DNA of 31,923 nucleotides from positions 10,439-42,361 of the forward strand of contig JBAZWT010000010.1 in the NCBI GenBank assembly GCA_041660205.1. The letters are read 5' to 3'. Of the stretch, positions 1 to 7,177 are shown piece after piece. Positions within the stretch are counted from its first letter, which is position 1. Every line of letters starts with the position of its first letter. Both the position numbers and the translations under genes were made by a program. The notes under the pieces were generated by a model that did not search any database, had not been told where the DNA came from, and saw only the letters and a program-made list of their open reading frames with translations. This DNA comes from Candidatus Babeliales bacterium. Its GTDB lineage: Bacteria > Babelota > Babeliae > Babelales > Chromulinivoraceae.

Positions 1-413
1 GAGATGGGTGTTTTTGCTAAAGAAGTATGAACATCTATCTCAAGCGATAAAAATTAATTAAATTTTAGTCATACCCAGGAGTTAGGGAGTGTGAGCCGCT
101 CATTTTTATGAACCTTGTGAAATAAAAATGAGAAGAGGCAAGCACGAGTATTAACTCCGACTCAAACTCAAGAAAAAATAATATAAAGAATCAAGCTTCC
201 CCATCAGGAAATACTTTGCAATGGAGCCCTGCGCAGTGCTAACGAAGCAGAATAGGCGAATGCATTTTTATTTCCGTGAGATTGCCCAAAGAAACCTCTT
301 TGGGTCGTATGATTCCAAAGTATGTACGAAACCATACTTTGGGGCCTGTCACGGCCAGAGTGACAAACAGAAGATTAAATTAAAAAAATGAGTAGCTAGT
401 GGCACCCAACCAT
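1..413. other. Gene-free stretch with a series of hairpins
   Basis: No convincing gene. A long stem brackets 78-158: GGAGTTA (78-84) pairs with TAACTCC (152-158), and an inner perfect 11-bp stem pairs 99-109 with 122-132 around a 12-nt loop. Three short hairpins then follow back to back: 285-292/297-304, 315-324/333-342 (10-bp arms) and 347-351/361-365. None has a following T run, so they do not look like ordinary terminators. The frame at 1-30 (ending MGVFAKEV then TGA) could be the tail of a plus-strand gene, but it is too short to call. Confidence 0.5.
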
Positions 414-439
414 AAAAAAAGAGGTAGCGCTTGGCTACC
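414..439 (-). terminator. Rho-independent terminator of the membrane-protein operon
   Basis: GGTAGC (423-428) and GCTACC (434-439) form a stem with a 5-nt loop. Read on the minus strand, a run of seven T (414-420) follows two bases after the stem. It lies 27 bases beyond the stop codon of the minus-strand gene ending at 466. Confidence 0.8.
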
Positions 440-465
440 CCTTATAAACTCACAAAATAAAAATC

Positions 466-1275
466 TTATTTTGATGCAATCATTTGGCGATATACATTTG
501 CTTCAACTTGATAGTGAAGCGGAATAATAAAGAGGTTCGCTAAAATTAAAAGGTGGCTAATGCTTTCAATGATGATTGCTATAACCGTAAATCCAAACAA
601 ATGAACTACTGACCCTTCTGTTAGCACCCAGCTTGCTTGCAGAGCTTTAACAATGCTTAAATTTTTATCGATAATAAAATACCGAGCAAAACGTAAGCGT
701 TGGAATATAAAAATACCAGGCACCAAAAAGAACATAGCGCCAATCATTGTTGCAATGCCAACAATTAAGTTCACGATAAATACTCGTGGAACTAGATAAT
801 AAAATTCAAAAATATAACGATAAGAAACTTGTTTTTTTGAGTCAATATCAAGAGCCATTTTCGTCCAACCAATTCCGATCATATCAAGAAACATTTTTAG
901 CACGATTGCTGTAGGCACTAACCAAGAAAAAATTTGTTTCCATTCGTTACCAGAAATATCAAACGATACCGCATTACGACCAACTACTTGGCTTGCAATA
1001 TCAGCCGGCAAATAAGCCATGATAGTTTCTTGAATGCTTGTTCCTGCATAATGTAAAGATCCTGTTGCTTGCGACGTCACATGCGCAAACATGTTCATTA
1101 AAGCCGCTATGTGATGGCGCAACGCAAAGAAATCAATTATTCCAAGCGCTGCCAAATAAGCTGCGCACGCAACTATGCTGATAGTTATGGAAACAAAGAA
1201 AAAGAAAGAATAATTGATGACGATCTTTGAGCCGGCGCTATAGGCAGACTCTAAAGAAAATTTCTTATTGATCAT
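466..1275 (-). CDS. Multi-pass membrane protein, YciC/DUF975-like
   Basis: A 269-residue integral membrane protein. Hydrophobic stretches lie near residues 18-48, 117-135, 160-190 and 222-255. Residues about 196-220 (RLRFARYFIIDKN, then an A-x-x-x-S-W-x-L-T-x-G pattern) resemble the conserved segment of YciC/DUF975-type membrane proteins, whose role is poorly known. The upstream neighbour has the same segment, so the two are distant paralogues. I start at 1275 rather than at the in-frame ATG at 1320 because GGAG lies five bases before 1275 and nothing comparable precedes 1320. It is the last gene of a three-gene operon and a strong terminator follows. The reading frame is firm; the family call is tentative and no substrate can be named. 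Confidence 0.75.
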   Translation of the reverse strand: MINKKFSLESAYSAGSKIVINYSFFFFVSITISIVACAAYLAALGIIDFFALRHHIAALMNMFAHVTSQATGSLHYAGTSIQETIMAYLPADIASQVVGRNAVSFDISGNEWKQIFSWLVPTAIVLKMFLDMIGIGWTKMALDIDSKKQVSYRYIFEFYYLVPRVFIVNLIVGIATMIGAMFFLVPGIFIFQRLRFARYFIIDKNLSIVKALQASWVLTEGSVVHLFGFTVIAIIIESISHLLILANLFIIPLHYQVEANVYRQMIASK

Positions 1276-1346
1276 AAAACTCCTTTTTTGGAAATGGACA
1301 TTTTCTATCTTCATCCACATTAAAATGAAAAGGGCTTCAATGTCAA

Positions 1347-2024
1347 TTATCCTTGTTTTTCTTTAAGCGATACGTAAGCAAATGACATTGCTAAATAAGT
1401 AAATGGAAAAAAGTAATTAAAAATATTAATGATTGGAGTGCTTTGCAGTATCCCCGTCCATGCAACAACAGGAAACAGTACTGCAAAATTATTCTTTGTA
1501 AGATTCCAGCTTTTAGACATTGCTTGAATTGCGCCACATCTTTCATCAATAACAATACATGGCGCTAAGGAAAAACGAACTAAAAAAATAATTCCAGGGA
1601 TGATCAACAAAAACAGTCCGAAAACAATTGCCACGAGCATTAACATGGTAACTAACAACAAAGCGGATGATGTCATTTTATTTTCAAATTTTCGCATTGG
1701 TTTGCCTTGAGCCACATCGAGTGCGTTAGCAAATGGAATAAATGCAAAATTTATGATTTTAACAAGCGCCAGAAGGATTAAAGCCGCTAAAACAATCGCA
1801 AAAACTATTTGAGCAAACCAGACTGAACTTACTGGTAACATATTTGGAGTAATGACTAAAAGACCAAATAAAATAACGGCTGAGCCTGCAACGACTGTCA
1901 ACCCTAAAGTCATAGCAAATACTATCAAAAATGTTTTCAAACAAAGCATAAACCATGACTTTGTGTTTTGATACAACTGGCTGTAAGCAAACTTACTTGC
2001 AGCTTTAACTAAAGAAAAATTCAT
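1347..2024 (-). CDS. Multi-pass membrane protein, YciC/DUF975-like
   Basis: 225 residues, strongly hydrophobic, with membrane segments near 25-57, 66-97, 120-150 and 180-220. The stretch RFSLAPCIVIDERCGAIQAM followed by S-K-S-W-N-L-T-K matches the corresponding segment of the next gene downstream, so the pair probably arose by duplication or acts as a heteromeric membrane complex. A clear AAGGAGT sits seven bases before the ATG. It lies 27 bases after the small membrane gene and 71 bases before the next one, so the three are probably co-transcribed. Function unknown; it is placed in the inner membrane by hydrophobicity only. Confidence 0.75.
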   Translation of the reverse strand: MNFSLVKAASKFAYSQLYQNTKSWFMLCLKTFLIVFAMTLGLTVVAGSAVILFGLLVITPNMLPVSSVWFAQIVFAIVLAALILLALVKIINFAFIPFANALDVAQGKPMRKFENKMTSSALLLVTMLMLVAIVFGLFLLIIPGIIFLVRFSLAPCIVIDERCGAIQAMSKSWNLTKNNFAVLFPVVAWTGILQSTPIINIFNYFFPFTYLAMSFAYVSLKEKQG

Positions 2025-2051
2025 ACCAAGACTCCTTATAAAAATAAAAAA

Positions 2052-2258
2052 CTACTGACGAAAGTCATCATCAGAGAAAAATCTAGAATTCATTTTTGAT
2101 GCTACTCTCATTGCGCCAAGTTTTGCAAGGCCTTGAGCCATAAATATCATTCCAATCAAAATGCCAAGTAATTTAAGTAGTAGCTCGCCACCAAAGAAAA
2201 TGATTAAAAAGAGACCAAATAGAATATAGAAATAAGCAGACATTTTTTGACTTAACAT
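2052..2258 (-). CDS. Small membrane protein, 68 aa
   Basis: A 68-residue protein with one long hydrophobic region (residues about 7-45, AYFYILFGLFLIIFFGGELL onward) that could be two closely spaced helices, and a polar C-terminus ending in FFSDDDFRQ. The frame stays open upstream to 2456, but that extension runs through repeat DNA. I place the start at 2258, where TAGGA lies about five bases upstream. It is the first gene of the three-gene membrane operon, 27 bases before the next gene. I do not recognise a family. Confidence 0.6.
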   Translation of the reverse strand: MLSQKMSAYFYILFGLFLIIFFGGELLLKLLGILIGMIFMAQGLAKLGAMRVASKMNSRFFSDDDFRQ

Positions 2259-2306
2259 ATGATTCCTAAGAGTTAAAGTACTTGGGCAGTTAAAAAGTAT
2301 GTAACT

Positions 2307-2312
2307 ATTATA
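2307..2312 (-). promoter_or_regulatory. Consensus -10 box of the membrane operon
   Basis: Read on the minus strand this is TATAAT, about 48 bases before the first start codon of the operon. No good -35 hexamer stands 16-18 bases upstream, so this is a half-supported promoter. Confidence 0.45.
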
Positions 2313-2427
2313 CAGAAACTTTAAAACAAGGACGAATTCGACATTAAAAATGCATTGATCAAAGCGCTTATTTAATAATGTTTCATGCTCATCTAAATTA
2401 ATAAGCACCCCACCCTCGTTTTCCTCC

Positions 2428-2458
2428 CAGCCGTCGCCTTTGGCTATGGCGGGCACGG
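2428..2458 (+). repeat. 31-bp palindromic element, copy 1
   Basis: Begins CAGCCGTCGC, contains GGCTATGGCGGGC and ends CACGG. Two further copies of identical length lie at 12799-12829 and 15153-15183; copies 1 and 2 differ at one base. The ends are partly complementary (CAGCCGT against ACGGCTG), so it can fold. This copy is in non-coding DNA. Confidence 0.8.
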
Positions 2459-2589
2459 CTGACTTGCCGCGTCCGGCGAAGCCTTGTGCCTTCCAATTAG
2501 CCTTAAGTTCGTATCTAAAAAACTTTGTAATTTTACGTTGAAAAACACACCACTTTTGTCAATCATACAACTATCATTAATTCATCCCC

Positions 2590-2633
2590 GTCGTTCGTCC
2601 CGAGTGTTTTGCTTTAGCAAAATGTATCGAGGG
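2590..2633 (-). repeat. Palindromic repeat type A
   Basis: On the minus strand it begins CCCTCGATAC and ends ACTCGGGACGAACGAC, with a variable self-complementary centre (TTTTGCTTTAGCAAAA here). Other copies of the same design lie at 2753-2799, 2847-2888, 15305-15358 and 20410-20452, plus a split copy at 15122-15197. Confidence 0.8.
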
Positions 2634-2686
2634 ATATTGATTAAACCCGAATTCGACATTAGATTTATTTTAAAATTTAGTTTTTA

Positions 2687-2739
2687 CGTCGTTCGTGGTG
2701 AGTGTTCGGCGTAGTCGAATGTATCGAACCATAAAAACT
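2687..2739 (-). repeat. Palindromic repeat type B
   Basis: Same plan as type A but with different termini: on the minus strand GGTTCGATACATTCGAC, then GAACACTCACCACGAACG, flanked by GTTTTTA. A near-identical copy lies at 20467-20525. The centre CATTCGACTACGCCGAACAC is self-complementary around TCGA/CGAA. Confidence 0.75.
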
Positions 2740-2752
2740 AATCTTTGATTTA

Positions 2753-2799
2753 TCCCTCGATACAAAATTGCTTTGCAATTTCACTCGGGACGAACGACT
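2753..2799 (+). repeat. Palindromic repeat type A
   Basis: Opens CCCTCGATACAAAATTGC and closes CACTCGGGACGAACGAC. The centre AAATTGCTTTGCAATTT is a perfect small palindrome. Confidence 0.8.
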
Positions 2800-2846
2800 G
2801 GGAGAGGATTTAAATGTCGAATTCGGGTTGATTAAAAATATTTTAT

Positions 2847-2888
2847 CCCTCGATACTATTTCTTCGAAATCACTCGGGACGAACGACG
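2847..2888 (+). repeat. Palindromic repeat type A
   Basis: Opens CCCTCGATAC and closes CACTCGGGACGAACGAC. The centre ATTTCTTCGAAAT is self-complementary but differs in sequence from the other copies, while the outer arms are conserved. Confidence 0.8.
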
Positions 2889-2983
2889 GTGGAGGGATTT
2901 TTTTTAAAGAAATATAACCACTTATTTAAGAACACCGATTTTAATCATAAAACTTAAGGCTAATTGTAAGGCCTTGTGCGAAG

Positions 2984-3089
2984 CCTGGAATCAGAGGATC
3001 CAGGTTTTTAAAGATGTTTTTGTCCGAATAAATCAAAACATAAAAAGAATAATTTTTAAGTATCCTGGGTCCTCTGGTTAAACCAGAGG
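2984..3089. repeat. Imperfect inverted repeat with nested hairpin
   Basis: The segment 2984-3004 (CCTGGAATCAGAGGATCCAGG with one base trimmed here by reading as CCTGG...CCAGG) is mirrored at 3064-3081 (CCTGGGTCCTCTGGTTA) on the other strand. The second arm also forms its own hairpin, CCTCTGG (3071-3077) with CCAGAGG (3083-3089). No gene or promoter is evident around it. Confidence 0.5.
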
Positions 3090-3307
3090 AAAACGAGAGA
3101 AGAGATAAAGCTTTTTTATGAGTCAAATCTAATATCGAATTTGGTTTAACAAAGCCAAAACAGCTCCCTTTCACCCCTAAAAACCTGATCTTTTTTTAAT
3201 CACTAACCACTCGGATAAACTCATCAGCAAGTTAAAATGAAAAAATAGCCCCAAAACCCTTTATTTCAAAGGCTTTTTTCTGCTACCTTGTAAGAGTGAA
3301 AAGTATA

Positions 3308-3313
3308 TATAAT
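3308..3313 (+). promoter_or_regulatory. Consensus -10 box before the repeat-containing secreted protein
   Basis: TATAAT, 22 bases before the start codon at 3336. The nearest -35-like hexamer (TTGTAA, 3288-3293) is only 14 bases upstream, so the -35 is uncertain. Confidence 0.4.
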
Positions 3314-3335
3314 CCTAAAAAAGGGGACCAAAATA

Positions 3336-3938
3336 ATGAGTACTAATAAAAAATTATCTCTTATTGCCTTAGTGTCATTGATGTCATCTGTAGCTTTGCC
3401 TGTTGTACCTCCAGCTTCTGATATTTATAGAAATCAGCTAGGACGTAACGGCGGTGGAATTTATCATAAACCTTTACCTCGTGCTTCTGACATTTATGGC
3501 GCTGGAGTTTCTAATTTTGATAGTCTTGGACTTTCTCAGCCTGTTTATCTAAGTGATGACGATATGTTTCAAGAAGGATCTAGTTCAGTTAATCTTGAGC
3601 CAGGACTAGAAATTCCTACAGATTCTCAGCTAGCACCTAACCAACTTGGTAGAAATGGTGGCGGCGTTCAGAAAAAACAACCTGCTAGATTTGGTAGAGA
3701 TGGTCATGGTATACAAAAAAAACAACCAACTAAGTTAGGTGGTAAAGGTAGTATTTTAAATCCTAAATATCCAGAATATAAAAACGCTGTTAATGAAATA
3801 GCTCGTTATAAAACTCGATTAGCTAAATATAATGAAGGTTTAACAAAAACTCAACCTACATATCCTAAAAGAGCTTTTGATACAGAAATAAACTATTTAC
3901 ATCCTAATTCACATACTTCAAATGAAATTATTGCCTAG
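3336..3938 (+). CDS. Secreted protein with short LGRNGGG-type repeats
   Basis: 200 residues. A signal peptide (KKLSLIALVSLMSSVALP, residues 5-22) is followed by a Gly-, Pro- and Lys-rich mature part. A unit of about 14 residues recurs: LGRNGGGIYHKPLP, LGRNGGGVQKKQPA, FGRDGHGIQKKQPT and a decayed LGGKGS. A second motif, ASDIY, also occurs twice. A GGGGA ribosome site precedes the ATG and a strong terminator follows at 3975, so this is a single-gene unit. The low-complexity basic repeats suggest a surface-bound or secreted adhesin-like peptide. I do not recognise a family, and export is inferred only from the leader. Confidence 0.75.
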   Translation: MSTNKKLSLIALVSLMSSVALPVVPPASDIYRNQLGRNGGGIYHKPLPRASDIYGAGVSNFDSLGLSQPVYLSDDDMFQEGSSSVNLEPGLEIPTDSQLAPNQLGRNGGGVQKKQPARFGRDGHGIQKKQPTKLGGKGSILNPKYPEYKNAVNEIARYKTRLAKYNEGLTKTQPTYPKRAFDTEINYLHPNSHTSNEIIA

Positions 3939-3974
3939 TTAAGCGTTAAGCTTAATATTTGAATATACACTCTA

Positions 3975-4002
3975 CAGGAGGCTTTTGGCCTCCTGTTTTT
4001 TT
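3975..4002 (+). terminator. Rho-independent terminator
   Basis: CAGGAGGC (3975-3982) and GCCTCCTG (3988-3995) form a perfect 8-bp stem with a 5-nt loop, followed by seven T. It ends the transcript of the gene at 3336-3938. Confidence 0.9.
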
Positions 4003-4031
4003 GTTCATTTTTTTACCATATTTTGTAAGAT

Positions 4032-4487
4032 TTAATTTTGCGCAGCGCTGTCAACGACTGCTTGAACAAATTTAGCAAGCTCTTCTTTATTTCCTGGAAA
4101 GCCTTCAAGCCTTTGAACTATTTTTCCTTTGTGGTAAACAAGCATTGTTGGAAAACATCGAATTTCAAGCGTAGAGGTTAATTTAAGATTTTTATCATAA
4201 TCGATACTTACTAATTTGCATGAATCTTTAAATTCCTGTGCCACTTGTGCAAAGATAGGCTTTAACATTTGACAAGGACCACACCATACCGCGTACACAT
4301 CAAGAATCACTGGAATGTCGCTCTGTAAAACTTCTTTTTCAAACATATCTTGAGTAATTTCAACTGATGCTGTGTCAGCAGAATTTGCATAGCCCCAGAA
4401 GCCAGATGAATCACAGAAAGTATATAAATCAAACGACACCACGGATAAAAGTGTCAATGTTATAAAAGATTGTTTTTTTGAAAACAT
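4032..4487 (-). CDS. Exported thioredoxin-like protein
   Basis: 151 residues: an N-terminal leader (residues 1-25, MFSKKQSFITLTLLSVVSFD then LYTFC), a linker, then a thioredoxin domain from about 42 to 150. The active site W-C-G-P-C is at 68-72 and the cis-proline is P113 in CFPT. The WCGPC motif is the thioredoxin type, not the CPHC type of DsbA. Most thioredoxins are cytosolic and about 108 residues long, so the leader is the notable part: the protein should act as a disulfide reductase or oxidase outside the cytoplasm. The cysteine at 25 could be a lipidation site, but a good lipobox is lacking. I start at 4487, where AGGAA lies seven bases upstream, rather than at 4553. It is divergent from the methyltransferase gene at 4649. 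Confidence 0.85.
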   Translation of the reverse strand: MFSKKQSFITLTLLSVVSFDLYTFCDSSGFWGYANSADTASVEITQDMFEKEVLQSDIPVILDVYAVWCGPCQMLKPIFAQVAQEFKDSCKLVSIDYDKNLKLTSTLEIRCFPTMLVYHKGKIVQRLEGFPGNKEELAKFVQAVVDSAAQN

Positions 4488-4648
4488 AAAAAAATTCCTT
4501 ATTTTAAAGTAAATAAAAAACAACCTACACCAAACAGCTCGTAATTTCATCATTATTCAGTTAATAAAAATATTATTTTATGTTAGATTGCTTCCCGACA
4601 AAAAGTTGTAATTCGGCCACCAATCAATGCATAAAAAATCGGAGATAT

Positions 4649-5494
4649 ATGCAAAAAAATAGTCGACAAATATTAAAATTAGTAATTCTTTGTGCTGTTA
4701 TGTTTGAACTAAAAGGATTTAATCCTTTATATAATGGAAATGATCCATATGAATCATTCGCATCGATGAGGAATGATCCACGCTTTTTCAGAGAAGATTA
4801 TATAAAATATTTTCCATATTATAAGCATTATCGCGAAAATATATCTTTGATTGATCCTGCAAATATTGATTTATCAAAATTACCATATCCATATAATACA
4901 TTATCTAACGTAGAACCATACAACCCTGTTGGTTACTATGTTAACTGGCAATATGTTGCAAAATTACTTGCATCAAATAACATCGTTAATGTTATAGAAA
5001 TAGGTTCTGATTATGGACTATCTACCCGTCATATTGCATCACTTTTGCCTGAAAATGGTAGATTGTATGCAATAGACACTTGGGATTTTACAAACGAAGC
5101 TGATTATCATAATCAAAGATATGTACCTTTTTTAAGCAATGTGGTACGCGCAGGACTTACTGATAAAATTATTCCGGTTAAAAAGGCATCGCAAGATGTA
5201 ATTGAAATTTTCAAATTATTTCGATTAAGCTTTGATATGATTTATCTTGATGGAGATCATGCAACAGAAGCAGTATTTAGAGATTTAGAACTTTACTATC
5301 CACTGTTGAATTCACATGGAGTTATGTGCGGAGATGATTGGATGCTCAAAACAGTGCGAGCAGGTATTGTTCAATTTGCTCAAAAACATAATTTAACCAT
5401 TTATGGAGCATGTAATTTTTGGTTTTTAAGAGATGAAGGTCAATATAAAGTCTCTTCATTCCTTGAAGTGTCAGATGAAGCCTGGATGTTTTAA
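4649..5494 (+). CDS. Class I SAM-dependent methyltransferase with leader
   Basis: 281 residues, Methyltransf_24-like. The SAM-binding motif VIEIGSDYG is at 115-123, an acidic motif II at AIDTWDF follows, and FDMIYLDGDH (195-204) is the typical second loop of this family; a later GVMCGDDW matches its C-terminal motif. The first residues (MQKNSRQILKLVILCAVMFE) form a positively charged then hydrophobic leader, so export or membrane anchoring is likely. I start at 4649 because GGAG lies four bases before it; the open frame to 4580 has no such site. It opens the glycosyltransferase/methyltransferase block and is followed by its own terminator. Sugar O-methylation is plausible from context; the substrate is unknown. 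Confidence 0.8.
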   Translation: MQKNSRQILKLVILCAVMFELKGFNPLYNGNDPYESFASMRNDPRFFREDYIKYFPYYKHYRENISLIDPANIDLSKLPYPYNTLSNVEPYNPVGYYVNWQYVAKLLASNNIVNVIEIGSDYGLSTRHIASLLPENGRLYAIDTWDFTNEADYHNQRYVPFLSNVVRAGLTDKIIPVKKASQDVIEIFKLFRLSFDMIYLDGDHATEAVFRDLELYYPLLNSHGVMCGDDWMLKTVRAGIVQFAQKHNLTIYGACNFWFLRDEGQYKVSSFLEVSDEAWMF

Positions 5495-5513
5495 ATAATT
5501 ATCATAACAGATT

Positions 5514-5546
5514 AAAAAAAGTCCCTATAAAAAGTAGGGACTTTTT
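5514..5546 (+). terminator. Rho-independent terminator
   Basis: AAAGTCCCTA and TAGGGACTTT form a 10-bp stem around a 7-nt loop, followed by T residues. The A run on the other side makes it symmetrical, so it could work on both strands. Confidence 0.85.
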
Positions 5547-5581
5547 ATATACCTAACTCAAAAAACTATAAGGAAATAAAA

Positions 5582-7099
5582 ATGAACCTAAAAGAATTTG
5601 TTAGAATAGTGCTTAAAAATCTAAGTATAATGCCCCATTTATTAGTTACTCTCTTTATGAGTTACTCTTTTGCAATACACGCAGATGACAATTATATCAT
5701 TGTTCATAAACAAAATGTGAAGCATGCCTTTGTTCCTTTTGATGCGACCACGGATCATTTTACTAAAAATGTATTTGCTAATTGGGAAAAAGAAACTTTT
5801 GAAGTTTTCGATCAGGTAAAAGATCCTAATGGTATAGCAATTGATCTAGGTGCCTGGATTGGAACTACTGCGATATGGTGCTGCAAAAATTTTAGCCATG
5901 TTGTAGCGGTTGATGCAGATCCAGTATCTTTACAATGTTTGCAAAACAATTTAAAAGCATCCGAATGTTTCAATGTTACTACTTGCCCACGACCAGTTGC
6001 AGAAACAAGTGAACAGTTTATTTTTGGACCACGCGGTCCTGTTCTCAATGAATCTATTTCATATATCAAAAATGAATCAAACAATCCCAATGATTACCGC
6101 ATTCAAGGAATAACTTTTAAACAGTTAATACATGATTTTGTTTATGAAAATGATGCCATAAAAAATAAAAAAATATCTTTTATTAAGTGTGACATTGAAG
6201 GTGGTGAAGAAAATATTCTTGAAGATATATTGTATTTTGCTTATCACAACAACGTAAAAGCGTACATTTCATTCCATTTAGATTGGTGGAAAAATAAAAA
6301 CATTCATGAATTTGAATACTTATTTAAATTCTTTAAAACTAATTGTCCAAGTTCTGACATAGTTACCTATATTAAACAAAATCCCTTCACCTCTATTCTT
6401 TTTGAGCCTTTAGATAATGCAGGGACTTTAATAAAAAAGAACATGCCAGTCGTTATTATCGGTTACAACCAGTATACTTATATTAAAAACATGGTCGCTC
6501 AATTGGAAAAGTATACTTCCGATATTATCATTATAGATAATAATAGTAGCTTTGAGCCATTATTGAATTACTATGCTAATGATTTCAAATATACTTTGCT
6601 CAGACAAAAAATTAATCATGGTCATACTGTAGTTTCTAAGAATTTTATTCAAAATTTAGTTGGTGATGTTTATTTAATGACTGATCCTGACTTAAAATTT
6701 AATAATAATTTACCTCATAATTTTATTGAAACTTTATTAGAAATATCGAACTACTTCAAAGCTCATAAAGTTGGATTTGCTTTATTTATTGACTCGGATC
6801 AAATAAGAACGGATGTGTTTTATAAAGGTCATGATATTAAGGAGTGGGAAAGTGCCTTTTGGGAAAAACCATTACATTATCCAAATAACTCTTCCTTAGA
6901 ACTATATGAGGCTCCAATTGATACTACTTTTTGTTTAGTGAATAAAAAATTTATGAGCGGTGCTCATATTCGAATTGCCGGAGATTATACCTGTTTACAT
7001 CTTCCTTGGTTCAAAGATTTCAAAGATTCTATAACGCCTAACGAATATGAAACATATTTAAAAAACAATGTATCTACCTCATGGTTTCGGTCGTATTAG
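5582..7099 (+). CDS. FkbM methyltransferase fused to a GT2-like domain
   Basis: 505 residues with two domains. Residues about 60-285 are an FkbM-type methyltransferase: AIDLGAWIGTTA (from 86) is the SAM motif, AVDADPVSLQCLQNNL the acidic motif II, and FIKCDIEGGEENIL the FkbM signature. Residues about 288-505 begin MPVVIIGYNQYTYIKNMV and IIIIDNNSS, like the nucleotide-binding start of a GT2 glycosyltransferase, with D-P-D at 368-370 as a DxD-type metal site. A hydrophobic segment at 18-36, ending IHA before DD, looks like a signal peptide with a long n-region. AAGGA precedes the ATG. A single chain could add a sugar and O-methylate it, or methylate an adjacent residue. The C-terminal assignment is less certain than the FkbM one. 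Confidence 0.8.
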   Translation: MNLKEFVRIVLKNLSIMPHLLVTLFMSYSFAIHADDNYIIVHKQNVKHAFVPFDATTDHFTKNVFANWEKETFEVFDQVKDPNGIAIDLGAWIGTTAIWCCKNFSHVVAVDADPVSLQCLQNNLKASECFNVTTCPRPVAETSEQFIFGPRGPVLNESISYIKNESNNPNDYRIQGITFKQLIHDFVYENDAIKNKKISFIKCDIEGGEENILEDILYFAYHNNVKAYISFHLDWWKNKNIHEFEYLFKFFKTNCPSSDIVTYIKQNPFTSILFEPLDNAGTLIKKNMPVVIIGYNQYTYIKNMVAQLEKYTSDIIIIDNNSSFEPLLNYYANDFKYTLLRQKINHGHTVVSKNFIQNLVGDVYLMTDPDLKFNNNLPHNFIETLLEISNYFKAHKVGFALFIDSDQIRTDVFYKGHDIKEWESAFWEKPLHYPNNSSLELYEAPIDTTFCLVNKKFMSGAHIRIAGDYTCLHLPWFKDFKDSITPNEYETYLKNNVSTSWFRSY

Positions 7100-7177
7100 A
7101 AAAATTACGGCATTCTAGAAATCTTAATTAGCAAACATCAAAAATTATCATAACCATAGTTTAAACATGGAAAATAT

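Larger units (their letters stand above)
2313..3307. other. Gene-free repeat field
   Basis: About 1 kb without a believable gene. It holds one copy of the 31-bp element (2428-2458), four copies of a palindromic repeat in two sequence types (2590-2633, 2687-2739, 2753-2799, 2847-2888), and a shared motif AATTCGACATT at about 2333, 2649 and (inverted) 2815. An imperfect inverted pair links 2984-3004 to 3064-3081, with a nested hairpin CCTCTGG/CCAGAGG at 3071-3089. Open frames here follow the repeats and have no ribosome-binding sites. Confidence 0.7.

Noticed and set aside
1..30. Possible 3' end of a plus-strand gene ending at TGA 28-30
   Set aside because: Only nine codons are visible, with nothing to identify.
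2484..2714. Plus-strand frame of 76 codons
   Set aside because: Runs through type A and B repeats, no ribosome site, no protein-like pattern.
2941..3174. Minus-strand frame of 77 codons
   Set aside because: Lies on the inverted repeat at 2984-3089 and has no ribosome site.
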